A DNA stretch of 64,000 bases from Cycas panzhihuaensis (lineage: Eukaryota > Cycadophyta), in NCBI GenBank assembly GCA_023213395.1, contig CM041465.1, positions 74,717,741-74,781,740 on the forward strand, written 5' to 3'. The notes beneath the pieces were generated by a model. That model had not been told where the DNA came from, did no database searches, and saw only the letters and a list, made by a program, of their open reading frames with translations. Below, one piece after another: positions 26,801-41,193 of the stretch (positions are counted from its first letter, which is position 1; each line of letters starts with the position of its first letter). The position numbers were made by a program, and so were the translations under genes.

Positions 26801-27401
26801 AAAATGTTTGTGGCATTGAAGAAGCCAATGAGACGTTGATGCTCATGGCTAATGCAGAGTCTGAAAATAACCATCAGCAAGTTGATCCAGAAATTAGAGA
26901 GGAACTCTTCATGGTAAGGATCCAAGTGAAGCAAAGTATGGTTGATGCCATCTTTGACAGAGGAAGTCAAAAGAATTTAATCTCAGAAGCATTGGTAAAG
27001 AAACTGGGATTAAAAATATACATCCAAAACCATATCCTCTTGGATGGTTGCAAAAAGATTCAGAGTTGCAGGTTACTCACCAATGTAAGTTTAAATTTGC
27101 AATATATGAAAAGTTCATTGATGAAGTTGAATGTGAAGTAGTCCCTTTGGATGTTTGTCAAGTTGTGTTTGGCAGCCCATATCTTTATGATAGAGATGGA
27201 GTCCATCACAGGAGGTTGAGAAAGATTCGACTCATCAAGTACAAGAAATTATATCTGATGAATGCATCAAAGCCACAAAAGAAGATCTCTCTCATATCTT
27301 CCCAACAAGCGAAAAGATTAATTAATGCTTGTAGGAAGTTTGTGCTATTGATGATAAAGCCAAAGGTGGAAGAAAACGAGCAAGCAGAGCCCTCAATATA
27401 G
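26800..27401 (+). pseudogene. Element E aspartic protease
   Basis: VDAIFDRGSQKNLISEALVK corresponds to the family D-S-G motif with Ser changed to Arg. The frame then shifts near 27048-27140 and continues as QCKFKFAIYEKFIDEVECEV, then VVFGSPYLYDRDGV, the usual end of the protease fold. It would normally cut the polyprotein. Confidence 0.75.
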
Positions 27402-27567
27402 GCACTGGATAGGAAGCAAGTGCAACAGATTGAAGGCCTAAGGAATAGAATGGATTGGCGTATTCCAAGAGCCAAAAGGGTTGTCCCCTAAAAGGGCAAT
27501 TGAACATGAAATCCAACTGGTTGCTGATTCACCTTTGCCAAATCTTAGTCTCTACTAAAACTCAGTT

Positions 27568-28800
27568 TTGAAAAATGAAGAGATTAAGAGGCAGATTCAA
27601 GAACTCTTGGAACAAGGAGTGATCAAGCTGAGTTGTTCCCCATGTGGATCACCTATTGTTTTGGTGCCAAAGAAAGATGGAGGATGGAGAATGTGCATTG
27701 ACTACCGGGCTTTGAACAAGATCACCATAAAGAATCGACATCCCTTACCACGGATAGATGACTTATTAGACCAGCTACAGTCGGTAAGATATTTCAGCAA
27801 AATGGACCTGAAATTAGGCTACCATTAGGTTCGAATACGAGAGGAGGATACTTGGAAGACAACCTTCAAATCGAAGAAAGGATTGTTCGAATGGTTGGTG
27901 ATGCCGTTTGGTCTGTGCAATGCACCTGCCACCTTCATGAGGTTGATGAATGAGGTATTAAGACCCTTCATTGATGACTTTATAATTGTTTATCTAGATG
28001 ATATTCTGATTTTTAGCCATACATTGGAGGAGCACCTCCAACATGTTAAGCAAGTGCTCAAAGTTCTTCAAGAGTAGCAGTTGAAACTCAATATAAAGAA
28101 GTGCAAGTTTGGAAAATAATTTGGAAAATAATCTCTCGTCTTCTTAGGTTTCATGGTTGGAGGAGGAGAATTGAAGATTGACCCAGTAAAGATTAAAATC
28201 ATTCTCAATTGGCCCACACCCAAGACAACCACAGAGGTAAGAAGTTTCATTGGTGCATGTCAATATTTAAGAAAATTTATTTTCAGATTCTCTCAAATTG
28301 TAGCACCTCTTCATGCATTGATGGGAGGACATGCAAAGTTTCATTGGGAGTATGAACAAGAAAAAGCTTTTAGGCTTTTGAAGTAGAAAATTTGTGAGGC
28401 ACCGGTGTTAGTTTTACCCTCACTCTAGAAGCCATTTGAATTGGAGACTGATGCTTCAGGCTATGCCATGGGAGTAGTACTGAAGCAAGAAGGAAAAGTA
28501 ATAACATACCATTCAGAGACATTTAATGGAGCTGTCGTAAACTACCCAACTTACGATAAGGAGCTTTATGCATTACACCAAGCAGTGAAGCATTAGAGAC
28601 CCTATTTGTTGGGAAAAGAAGTGGTCATCCACACCAACCACAAGCCTTTGCAATTCTTATAGACTCAGTCTAAATTGCAGTAGGCTAGGCACATGAAGTG
28701 GATGTCCTATTTGCAGTAGTTTTACATCATGGTTAAATACAAGAAAGGAACGACGAATAAGATTGCAGACTTGCTATCCAGACCTCCTCAACAGCAAGCT
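27568..28800 (+). pseudogene. Element E reverse transcriptase and RNase H
   Basis: Order: [50 protein letters not shown], a TAG at the family Gln, [34 protein letters not shown], and the catalytic box [11 protein letters not shown] (intact YLDD). RNase H follows: [40 protein letters not shown]. Most interruptions are TAG at Gln or Trp sites (27826, 28384, 28426 and others). Residue pattern and order are classical Ty3/gypsy. Confidence 0.92.
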
Positions 28801-28859
28801 ATTTCCAGTTTGTTGGTAGCTATACAATTTCAACCTTTCTGCCATGATGAATATGTTGA

Positions 28860-30296
28860 TTTGTATTTGAAAGACGAGGCATTCAAGCTTATCTTTGAGT
28901 AGCTACAACAAGGAAAAGTAGTTACTAATTTCTAGCTGAAAGATGGACTTCTTTGCAAGCAAGACAAGCTTTGCATTCCAAAGCATGCAGACCAAATGAA
29001 GTGGATAAGAGAAGCTCACACCTCTCGAGTTGCAGGACACTTTGGAGTGGGAAAGACATTGCTAAACTTGCAGTGATATATGTAATGACCAAATATGTAA
29101 CAAGATATGACTACAACAATACGAGGGTGTACATTATGTAGCACATCAAAGCTAACCAATAAGAAGTTTGGATTGTACATTCCACTTCCTGTTCCATCAC
29201 GACTATGGGAAAGTATCTCCATGGATTTCCTGGGAGGACTACTACAAACCAAAAAGGGTATGGATTATTTGTTTGTAGTTGTTGATCGGTTCAGTAAAAT
29301 GGTGATGTTGATTCCCTGTAGGAAGACACATACAGGAGAAGACATAGCTAGATTATTTTTCTAGCATGTTTGGAAGTATTTTGGACTTCCCAACTCAATC
29401 ATTTCTAATTGAGACAGCAGATTTCTGAGTCATTTTTGGCAAACACTTTAGGGAATAATGGATACGAAGATAAAGATGAGCATGGCTTTTCATCCTCAAA
29501 CAGATGGCTAGACTAAAGTTGTCAACATGACATTGGTACAGCTATTACAAGGATACAATGTCAAGCATCCTAAGACTTGGGATGAAAGTCTCCCATACTT
29601 GTAATTTGTATTCAATAGAGCTATCCATAGCTCAACCCAGAAATCACCATTTGAGGTATGTTTAGGATTTCTGCCTGCAAGTCCTTTCGATCTAGAATTT
29701 TCTACTCAATTTTCTATAGGAAATGGAAAGGAGGAAGAAGGAGATGAAAAGGCACAAAGATTCTTGGAAAGAATTAGAAAAATCCATCAACAAGTTGAAG
29801 AGCATCTTTAAAATCTCAACAGAGATACAAATAGCGACACGATGCATATAAAACTAGCCATTCCTTTAAGGAAGGAGATAGAGTTTGGTTGCACCTCAGT
29901 AAGAAAAGATTACAAGGTGAAGGCAGAAAGCTAAAGCCTTTACGATATGGTCCTTTTACAATCTTGAAGAAAATTAGAGAAAATGCTTTCTAGCTTGAAC
30001 TTCTAGAATTCACAAAGATGTATTCCGTAGTGAATGTTAAGAATCTGAAGATGTTCGAGCCATCCATGTTGGATGAAGATGAAGACGGAGTTCCACTCTT
30101 ACCAAATCCAGAGCAGTTACGAATAGAGAAAGAGGAACCAATGCAAAATGATTGCATTCTTCAAAAGAAGCAGACCAAGACTCGAAGAGGTATAATCAAG
30201 TCCTTCAGAATTGCAGAGAAAGGACAAGTACCTAGTAAAGCAAAATGGTACAATAAGGAGATTGGGAAAATCAAATTCCCTCATCTACAACTATAA
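28860..30296 (+). pseudogene. Element E integrase with chromodomain-like tail
   Basis: Zinc-binding part AHTSRVAGHFGVGKTLLNLQ, then GCTLCSTSK. Core: SISMDFLGGL (first Asp), then IISN with a stop where the family has SDRD (second Asp is Asn), and TDG, a stop, TKVVN where the family has TDGQTEVVN (catalytic Glu is Lys). The C-terminal segment 30018-30296 is open and ends with IIKSFRIAEKGQVPSKAKWY and FPHLQL, which resembles a chromodomain in which one expected Trp is Glu. Integration function is lost. Confidence 0.85.
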
Positions 30297-30334
30297 AGTT
30301 TATGAGGCCATGAACTCCTAAAAAAGGGGAGTTT

Positions 30335-31374
30335 TGATCCATTTTTGGATGTTTAAATACTCTTAAAATATCTTATTTTTCATGTTTTTGGTCTTTATTT
30401 AGTAGAAAAATGCCTTAAAAAGGCCTAATGGTCTTCATTTAGTAGAAAAATGCCTTTAAAAGCCTCAAAAAATGTAAAAAAATATATTTCTACAAGTGCA
30501 ACCAAAAGCATGAGGGTGTCATTATTATGCGGTCTTGCCAGAAGTGTCATCACACGTTAGGTGCTCTCGCAGTGCGACAACTGCTACCTGAAAAGTAAAA
30601 AATGGAAAAATAATAAAAATGACAACGATTTTGGTGGCACAAACGAGATTCATTTCACACGAAATTCAAGGAGAGACTTCACACACGTGTCCTCTACACA
30701 TTTAAGGAGAAAAATCTCCAAATTAAAAGGATTTTATCAAGATTTCGTAAGTTATTTTGGAATCCATTGGAAAACGGAAAATCTATTGCAAATAAAATGT
30801 ATTTAGGCGAAGATCTGGGGAGGAACAATGAGAAATTCGACAGAGAAATCCAACAGGAAAAGGAGGACACCGCAGCCATATGCAGTAGTGGAGCAAGATT
30901 CAAGGAGAGTTTCTAAAACTACTTTTTGGAAAGAGAACAACTCCAATGACTGAAATTCTACATAGAGAGAGAAGATGGCAGTGAGAATAAACTGCTTGGG
31001 GATCGTGAAGGAGCCCGAAAGATCGAAGTTGCAGCTGAGTGGAGAAGACAGCAGTAGAAGTAGTCCCAAAAAGAGACGCTAGCAAGATTTTTCTTCACCA
31101 AAAAGAGGTTTTTGGTAATTAACAACAAAAAATGTTTTGCAATCTTCAAAGACAGAGGTTCCAAAGAACGAGTAGTAGCTCAAGGAGTGCCCAACACTCA
31201 GTTTCTCTCTCCCAAGTCAACAGAGCAGCCCTTGCATGCTCAATAGAGCACAAACAAAAGGAGTTTTGTAAGAAAAATCTAAAATATCTTCAATTCTATG
31301 TAATATTAATGTAAATTATTTTGGATTTATTTCAATTGGTTTAAGTCTTCACTTTCCCATTTAAATTCAGATCA
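30335..31374 (+). repeat. 3' LTR of element E
   Basis: 1040 bp, homologous to 24553-25589, starts TGATCCATTTTTGGATG, ends TTCAGATCA, then AATCT. Confidence 0.93.
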
Positions 31375-31379
31375 AATCT

Positions 31380-32959
31380 TCTAACCACCTCTTGCTATAT
31401 CTTGTAGGTCATGAAGATTTGATTTGATCTTGTGTCTTCTATGGAGCTTTACTAGTAGGCATGTTGTATTTGTCAATGTTTGTTCTTGGGACCAGGTACA
31501 TGTAATATCTTATTTTGAATCAGAAGGATCCTGGGACCGGTGAGGGATCTCAATTGACTTGTCCTGGTCTTGCCTTACATTTGCACCTTTTATTTTTAAA
31601 TGGGATGAATTTTAGAAAAAGACGTGAAGGCTTTGGGAAAAGAATTGGTTGTGAGGGTCATGGATTAATGATTGCCTATTGTGGGAAAAAGAAAAAGGGG
31701 AATGAATCGAGATCAAGCATAACTCAGAAGGTATAGAAAGAAGGGATAAATTTTGGAATATGTCTTGGATGGAGATGAAAGTTTGTATAAGTTTTATTGG
31801 ACCACAACACCTTTTGGGAGTGAAAGATGGATGAGGAATTAGTGATAGGGGTTCTTTATGAAAAAAAAGATTTAATAGGTTTTTAGGATTGGTATTCAAA
31901 CAAAAGAAAATATTTAATGGAAAAAAATAATAGTGATAGTATGAAATTGCAGGGGTTTGGGAAAAGCTAGACTCAGTTTTATAAGGGGTAATACTAAAAG
32001 TTAGAACTTGATAAACAGATTAAAGTTGTAGAGTGTCCTATTGAGGATGGTCTATAGGGGATGAAGGAGTAGGTAAGTAAAGAGATGAACTAGGGTTATA
32101 GAGAAAAATATGGATTTGTCCTACGAAAAAATTAAGGAGATTAAGATAATGGCTAACTATGGGTTGGCTAGAAGAGGACTTTTATATGTTTATTGAATTA
32201 GGGAAAGAGAGAAGGCATATAAAATTACCAAATAAAATGTGCATGTGTAATCCAAGATCAGTGAGTACCTTGAATGAAATTTGTTGAGAAAAGTCTACTT
32301 GTTCTTCATTGTCTTCATGCTGCTCCTGTGAAACTTCACTTTGTATTTCTTTTTTGATATTATCTTGAAATTCTTCTATTGCCCGTGCCTCTTTCAAGTC
32401 TTCTATGAAGTCAGGTTGTATCCTCTATAATGGTTCTTGTTCAAGCTCTTGTAAAATCCTTAGGATCTCCTCATTAATCATTTCTTCTTCCTGTCCTTCT
32501 TCTTCTTCTTGAATTTTATCTTGCTTATGCCTCTGAAAAGCTGTGATAGCTGCCTCAAAAAATTGGTACCATAGAAAAGGTTCTTTAGCCCAATTAATGA
32601 ACCATTCATAAGCTTGTCCATTCAATATCATTTCTAATAATTGTCCATACTCTTCAAACTCTGTATCAGGCATGAATTTGAAGTCTTCTATCTATTTTTT
32701 GATATCTTTATAATCATCTAAATTAAAAAACTTGTCTTAATTTTTTCTCAATAAAGGCTATACTTCAAGGATTAAAATCTATATTTTCTACTGGTCAAAA
32801 CCATCACATATGACCACTTACTACAAATGTCATTTTTACAAAAGAGCCCTTTTTTCTTATTTACGAATAATTACGCTTTCTCAAGAATGAACAGAACTGC
32901 CTTTATATGTTCCAAGTGTTCTTTGCCTTTTACCTTCAAAACGAAGCTCTAATACCATG
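31380..32959 (-). pseudogene. Element D interior with gag-like remnant
   Basis: The minus-strand frame at 32425-32673 reads MPDTEFEEYGQLLEMILNGQ, AYEWFINWAKEPFLWYQFFE, AAITAFQRHKQ, then a Glu-rich tail. The frame continues after a stop at 32182-32397 (KEARAIEEFQDNIKKEIQSE). The W-x-x-F-F-x-x-A core and Gln/Glu-rich tail resemble gypsy gag. The rest (31380-32180) has no recognisable domain; a plus-strand open stretch at 31515-31736 is probably incidental. Confidence 0.6.
32946..32957 (-). promoter_or_regulatory. Primer binding site of element D
   Basis: Minus strand TGGTATTAGAGC, one transition away from TGGTATCAGAGC, two bases from the LTR end. Confidence 0.82.
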
Positions 32960-33420
32960 TGTAGCGATCTAGCAATTTTCGTCAAAATATAAGTAATAAT
33001 CCACAAAAGACAATAACTAAATGCAGTCTTTGCTGAAGAAGTGAGCTTCCCTCTTCGAGGTGAGGAACCCTCCAAACTACAGCCCCTAAATGGGCAAGCT
33101 AATTACAGCCCTAGAACCAAAAATATGCAACCAAAGGACCTCCGATGATGGTTAGGGATGCAACCCAAACTTCCTATTTATAATGATCAAAATACTTTAA
33201 TTAGAAGTCAGCTAGACTTGGTGATATTCTTCTTAATACTGCTCAAATAGAACTTGGCCAAAACTTCTCCAAAACTGGCAAGCTATCTTTAAACAGTCAT
33301 AACTTTTGATATAGATGTCAGAATTAACTTTCATTTAGACCGTTGGAATCATTGTTCAGAGGCCTTCGATTTGAATGGTAATAAGCTATATTTTTTTTTA
33401 CCATATTTTGGAATGCTATA
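32960..33420 (-). repeat. 5' LTR of element D
   Basis: 461 bp, plus-strand ends TGTAGCGATC and GGAATGCTATA (from GCTACA). Homologous to 24026-24483, followed by ATGTT. Confidence 0.9.
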
Positions 33421-33425
33421 ATGTT

Positions 33426-35399
<1,974 letters not shown>

Positions 35400-35404
35400 C
35401 AAAA

Positions 35405-35793
35405 TGTTATGTACTTGATCCCCTTTCAATACAGCTACCTTACTCCTCTCTCTCTCTCTTTGATGTATCTTCTTCTCCTTCTTCATCTTCACTAGTCTCT
35501 TATTATAATTTTCCCACATATATTAGTCAAGTCTCCTTCTTCATCTTCACTAGTCTCTTATTGTAATTGTCCTATATGCAATAGTGAAGTGAGATGAGTG
35601 GCCTTAGTGGCTATATATATGTACTCTCCACTCTTATAAAGGACATCTCTAAGCATTGAGATATTGTGTATTGGAGGTTTCCCCCTTGAAGTGGCTTAGC
35701 AATATAAAGTGATCTTGTGCTTGTATAATTTTCTTGAAGAGAATTCAACTTTTGTTGGAGGATTTGACAATTATTAGAGTAAAGTATATTCCA
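35405..35793 (+). repeat. 5' LTR of element F
   Basis: 389 bp with two copies of a 58-bp unit (35475-35590) beginning CTCCTTCTTCATCTTCACTA. A CT-rich stretch precedes the unit. Confidence 0.88.
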
Positions 35794-36704
35794 AGTAGTA
35801 TTAGATATGTTGATCCATGACTTGTGGGAGAGTCGAAGGTATTGAGTAGTTAGTTTTTTTTTTCTTTTCCCAATTAGTTTTTATTCTTATTAGTATTTAT
35901 TCTCTTTTTAATTTCTGCTTAGTTACTTCTATTTTTTAGGGGTAAACAACACTACAATTGAGAAACTACCCTAACACTACCACCGAGTAGTTTTTCTTTG
36001 TATTTAGATAGAGACCCTATGCCAAGGGTTTATAAATATTATGAGGATCTATTGTTTTGGGCTAACTGTATTATAGCTTTTCTGCACCCTACATGAAGGG
36101 CTGAAGATCACACTCTTAAACTAAGCTTTAAATAGAACTCAACTATACAATTACACCTCCAGGTACTTATGTATATATAGGAGGACCTCCTAAATAGTCC
36201 TTATTAGTATAGGTAACTATAGAAAACCTATTGGTTGTTTGCACTTTATAGTTCATTGATAAATAGTTACCCTTAAGAAGTTACTCTTCATATATCCTAG
36301 AGACAAGGCAGTACGAATACAAAGTAGAGCATTAGCCTATGTAAGTTGATACTATTTACAACTGGTATCAATATATTAAAGGGCCTACAAACTAGACAAT
36401 CTAAAACCTAGTGTATCAAGTCAGTTTATTAGTGGTTTTTACACACCTAGTTAGTTAGTGAGTTAATCATCATCAATCTGGAAAAATTTAGTGTGTCCAA
36501 CTAGTTTGTCATCAATTCATGCACACACAACAAGTCAGTCAATCCGTGGGCCAAAAAAGTAAAAAAAATAATAAAGAAAAAAAAAAAATCCATATTGTCC
36601 AATTGTAAAATAAGTAGGACAATAGTCTAAAGACACCCACTAAGGGCTTAACATCCTTAAGAACCTAGATTCATAAGATAATATTGAGTTAAGGTTCAGA
36701 AGAA

Positions 36705-37860
36705 AAATGGCCCCCAAAATCAATCCTGATTAGAGCGTCAAACTCAATGATGTAGTCATCTCATTAAGAGGGGAAACAAATGTCAAGCTTTAAGAGGTAC
36801 AACATATAATAAATAATTTATCACTTCAAGTATTCAATATGATTGCCTTGTTGGAGAAATTCTTCACCAACAAGGATAACTAAGCTAAGGAGGATGACTA
36901 CTACTACAAAAGAAAAAAGAAACTTAATTTGGATCATACATCTTGACAAGAATATTATAATGAGAGCATGGATGATGACCACTATGATAACAATGAGGGA
37001 GGCCAACCTTCCTTCTAAAGGAAGAGCTCAAAAAATTTAATGGTAATGATATTCAAACTTGGGTGTCATAAATGGAACAATACTTTACCCTTCACTAAGT
37101 CCCTGAAGATAAAAAGATATCAATGGCCTCTTTGCTTATGGAATCTAAGCCTTATCAATGGTACTAGTGGGTGAAGAAGAAGGTTAGTAGACTTAATTAC
37201 AAGTAGCACTATTTTATTAAGGACCTTAAGACACAATATAATAATATTTAGGATAATGATTATTTTAGTCATCTCACAAAAATTTGGAAAGATAGAATAA
37301 TTTTAGAATATACCTCTATATACGAGCACCTCTCCACATGAGTTAAGAACTTGAGTGAGGAATAAATGCTAGAAATATACATTTGTGGACTTCTAGATGA
37401 GATTAATCATGAACTTCGTCTCTTGAATCCTACACACATCACACAAGCCAATAAGACTAGCATGCCAAATTGAAGTAAAAAATAAGGCGTCCCATCCATG
37501 CGACCATATGTCGACAAGAGAATACCATCATATGCATCACATGCCCTAGTCATGTCACACTCACTAATTGTTTGACATATAAACACACAAGAAGTTGATG
37601 AGAAGAGGTCAAAATGGTTATGATTTAGATGTAATTAAAAATAGTATGAGGACCATTGATGTTATGAAAAATGATTATTTATCATTGAGGACATACAAGA
37701 TGAGGAATAAGAGGAAGAAAATATTCCAGAACAACCACATGAACATGTCTTAAAATCACTAAAATCACTCATAGATGATGATAAAGATATTGCAACCATC
37801 TCAATCCATGCCTTAACTAGAATTACAACTCCTTAAACTCTCAAAATCATTAGGTATATT
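36705..37860 (+). pseudogene. Element F gag remnant
   Basis: Around 37040-37190 the text reads GNDIQTWVS, a stop, MEQYFTLH, a stop, VPEDKKISMASLLMESKPYQ and WVKKKVSRL, the gypsy gag core with Trp and Gln positions turned to stops. Beginning and end are too decayed to define. A capsid protein originally. Confidence 0.7.
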
Positions 37861-37872
37861 AAGAAAAAGTGA

Positions 37873-38109
37873 GTGGTTATCTTAATTAACTCAGGAAGCA
37901 CCCCTAATTTCATTAAAAGGAAACTGGCTAAAGAGCTTAATTATTTCTCATATCTAGTAAAAAACTTCCAAGTCACAGTCACTAATGGGGGAATACTATC
38001 TTATGGTGGAAAATTCCATAATATTAGGTTTACCATGGGAGAGTATCATTTATCTACTTCAATGTTTGTAATCCCCATTGGAGGTGTCAATGTGGCTTTA
38101 GGAGCTTAA
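37873..38109 (+). pseudogene. Element F aspartic protease
   Basis: VILINSGSTPNFIKRKLAKE is the protease active-site block; the catalytic Asp of the family (DSGST) is Asn here. It then runs to MFVIPIGGVNVALGA and a stop in place of Gln before WLKR (family LGxQWL). Confidence 0.8.
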
Positions 38110-38299
38110 TGGTTGAAGAGACCTAGCACCATTAAACTTAACCTACAAGAGTTATTCATTTGATTCAACTCAGAAGGTGAAGAGTACCAAATTAATGGAA
38201 TCATCATACCTCAATCACAAGTCATCAGCTCACATACAATGGAGAAATTAATACAAAAAGGAAGCATAACATTAATTGCAAGGTGTTATGTAATCACAG

Positions 38300-39690
38300 G
38301 TCAACCATCCCTAATTGGAGAAGATACAACTTACAATAGTTACCTCTTACCAAAATTATGAGAAGTTCTACTCAACCATCCTCAGGTCTTTAATAAAGAC
38401 CCCAAGGGGTTTCCACCACAATGAGAGTAGGACTATGCCATTAAGATTGTCCCTAAAATTCACCCACCTAGCATACAACCATATAAGTATCTATACCAAT
38501 AAAAGAATGAAATTGAAAGGTAGGTACATGAATTACTAGATGTAGGGGTCATCTAAGAGAGTAAAAGTACCTTTTTCACCCTAGTCATACTAGTTAGAAA
38601 AAAGGATGAATCATCTAGATATGTGTTGATTATAGAGAGTTAAATAAAATCATAATCAAGGATAAATTTCTTATTTGAATGATTGATTAATTACTAGATG
38701 AATTACATGGTGCAACTATATTCACATCCTTGGATCTTTGATCCAGCCATTACCAAATCAGGGTCAAGATAGAAGATGTGCACTAAATAACCTTTCAAAC
38801 CCATGAAGGTCATAATGAATTCTTGGTCATGCCCTTTGGCCTCACTAATATACCAACCATATTCTAAGGACTTATGAATAAAATCTTATGTCCATACTTA
38901 AGAAAATTTATTCTAGTCCTTTTTTGATGACATTATCATATATAGTTGTACAATTGAAGAATATATTTAACATGTGGATAAGGTTTTGAAATTATTAGAA
39001 GATAACCAACTATATGTCAAAAAATTCAAATGTAATTTTAGCAAGAAGGAATTAGAATACTTGGGGCACATCATTTCTCAAGATGGAGTAAAGGTTGACC
39101 TAATAAAAATTGTCACTATATAGAACTGCCCCCAACCTAAAAGCGTTAAAGCTCTTCGAGGATTCCTAGGATTGATAGGATACTACTAAAAGTTTGTTAA
39201 GGAATATGCTAAGATAGCAACACCCCTAATATAGTTTCTAAAGAAGGACTCATTCTAGTGGACAATGATGGCAAGTGAAGCCTTTGTAATACTAAAAAAG
39301 GCTATGATCACTACATCAGTGTTGGCAACACCTAACTTTATTAGAATATTTATTATTAAATGTGATGCCTCGAGATAAGTGTTGGAAGCAATACTTATGC
39401 AAGATAAATGACCCTTAGCTTTTAAGAGTTAAAGGCTACAACTGAGAGACTTGGGTAAGTTTGCCTATAAAAAGGAAATAATGGCAATCTTACATGTGGC
39501 CATGAAATAGTGTCAATACCTTCTTGGGGCACACTTTAAGATAAAAACTAACCATGATAGTCTAAAATACTTTCTCAAACAAAGGGTAGCCTCTAAGAAG
39601 CAATAGAAATGGGTATCTAAAATGTAGAGGTTCAACTTTAAAATTATTTACAAAAAGGGGAAGGATAATGTCAAAGTTAATATCCTTTCT
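38300..39690 (+). pseudogene. Element F reverse transcriptase and RNase H
   Basis: Readable blocks in several frames: YAIKIVPKIHPPSIQPYKY, GHNEFLVMPFGLTNIPTIF, FFDDIIIYS (the YxDD box as FFDD), CNFSKKELEYLGHIISQDGV, KALRGFLGLIGYY. RNase H-like text: IIKCDAS, KEIMAILHVAMK, YLLGAHFKIKTNHDSLKYFL. Stops and shifts are frequent. Confidence 0.85.
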
Positions 39691-41160
39691 AGAAAAGAAG
39701 AGGAACCCACAATATGCACTATCATATCTATTATCCCTTCTTAGATTCAAGAATCTCATGAAGAATAGGATCAAGATATAGGGACCCAACAAATGATCTA
39801 AGACCTCTAAGAAGACTAAGATAGTCATAAAAGGTTTTCATGGTTAGCAAATACCTAATGGTATAAAAATAGATTATATTTAAGCCTATAATCCATGATT
39901 AAAGAAAGGATTCTCCATGATGCCCATAATTCACCTATAATTCGTCACTCTAGATTCTCAAAAATATATCAAAGGATTAAACAATCCTTCTATTAGACTT
40001 GGCTTAAAGATGATATAACAAGTTGGGTCACACATTATGAAATATGTCAAAGGCATAAAATTGAAACCACCAAGGTCCCTACACTATTGCAACCTCTACC
40101 ATAATCTGATTAGAGATGGGAATAGATATCCATGGATTTTATCATAGGATTATCCTATTAGATGGAAAAAATACAATCCTTATTGTGGTTGATAGGTCAA
40201 CAAAATATTGCCATTTTTGTGCCATCCAATCTACTTATAAGGAAAAATAGATTGCTAAAATATTTCTAAAGGAAATACACCAACTCCATGGAATGCCAAA
40301 AAAGATTGTCAGTGATAGGGATCCTAAATTCATCAACCACTTTTAGATAGAACTCTTCTAAATGCTAGGTGTTAAGCTGACTATGAGCTCATCCTACCGC
40401 CCATAAACATAGGTAGTTAATAAGTGTTTAGAGGGATATCTTTATTATTATGTCTTAGATAAATAGAATCATTGGTATCAATGGCTTCTTTTAGTAGAAT
40501 GGTGGTACAATCTAATTTATCATATGTCTACAAAAATGACCCTATTCTAGACTTTATATGGGTATCCATCACCAACTATAAAAAAGTACATGATGTAGAC
40601 TTCAAGGATGCAAGTAGTGGAGGAGCATCTACAACAACAAGCCAATGTACTCTGAATACTAAAAGATAACCTCAACTTGGCTCAAAATAAGCTGAAGTAG
40701 TAAGCAAATAAAAAATGAAGAAAGAGGGAGTTCTAACTAGGAGATTAGATCTACCTCTACCTACAACCTTACAAGTAGACATCACTTAAGGGAGATACCA
40801 AACGTAAGTTTGTGCTAAGATTGTATAGGCCATATCAAGTCCTCAAGCATGTGGGTGAGGTAGCCTATATCTTGGAGTTGCCAGTAATGTCCAAGCTCTA
40901 TAATTTCTTTCATGTGTCCTATTTAAAAAGGGACATTATCTAATAAGCACAAGCATAAACTAAACTCCCACTTTTGGATGATGAAGAAAAACTCCAATTG
41001 ATACTAAAACAAATCCTTGAGATAAGGATATAAAACTTATATTCCTAATAGATCCAAGAGTATCTCATCAAATGGAAGCACCTACTGCATGAAGATTTGA
41101 CATGGGAGGATGAGCAGATTATCCTGGAATATCTAGAATTACTTAAGCTTTAAGGGCAAA
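39690..41160 (+). pseudogene. Element F integrase and C-terminal region
   Basis: ILHDAHNSPIIRHSRFSKIY is the HHCC start, then HYEICQRHK, ISMDFIIGLS (first Asp), IVSDRDPKFI near 40310-40335 (second Asp kept), and LRLYRPYQVLKHVGEVAYIL near 40815-40875 in the C-terminal domain, with HVSYLKR near 40910. Frameshifts and TAG stops throughout. Confidence 0.75.
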
Positions 41161-41193
41161 GCTTTTAAGGTGGGGAGGGGGGGGGTGCAGACT

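Larger units (their letters stand above)
24553..31374 (+). mobile_element. Element E: full-length Ty3/gypsy retrotransposon
   Basis: LTRs of 1037 and 1040 bp (24553-25589 and 30335-31374) begin TGATCC and end GATCA. They are flanked by AATCT (24548-24552 and 31375-31379). A perfect TGGTATCAGAG primer site lies at 25596-25606 and the tract AAAAAAGGGGAGTTT precedes the 3' LTR. Domains run gag, protease, RT, RNase H, integrase and a chromodomain-like tail, in plus orientation. It sits inside element D, so it is younger than D. By eye the LTRs differ at about 5% over their first 140 bp. Confidence 0.95.
24026..33420 (-). mobile_element. Element D: gag-only LTR retrotransposon split by element E
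   Basis: LTRs at 24026-24483 and 32960-33420 are flanked by the duplication ATGTT (24021-24025 and 33421-33425). On the minus strand a primer site TGGTATTAGAGC follows the 5' LTR, and AAGGGGAGGGGAAT precedes the 3' LTR. Subtracting the nested element E (24553-31374), the interior is only about 1.65 kb. It holds a gag-like frame but no protease, RT or integrase, so it is a non-autonomous gag-type element (TR-GAG-like). Confidence 0.88.

Noticed and set aside
31515-31736. 73-codon plus-strand ORF in element D interior
   Set aside because: Runs against the element's orientation and has no recognised motif.
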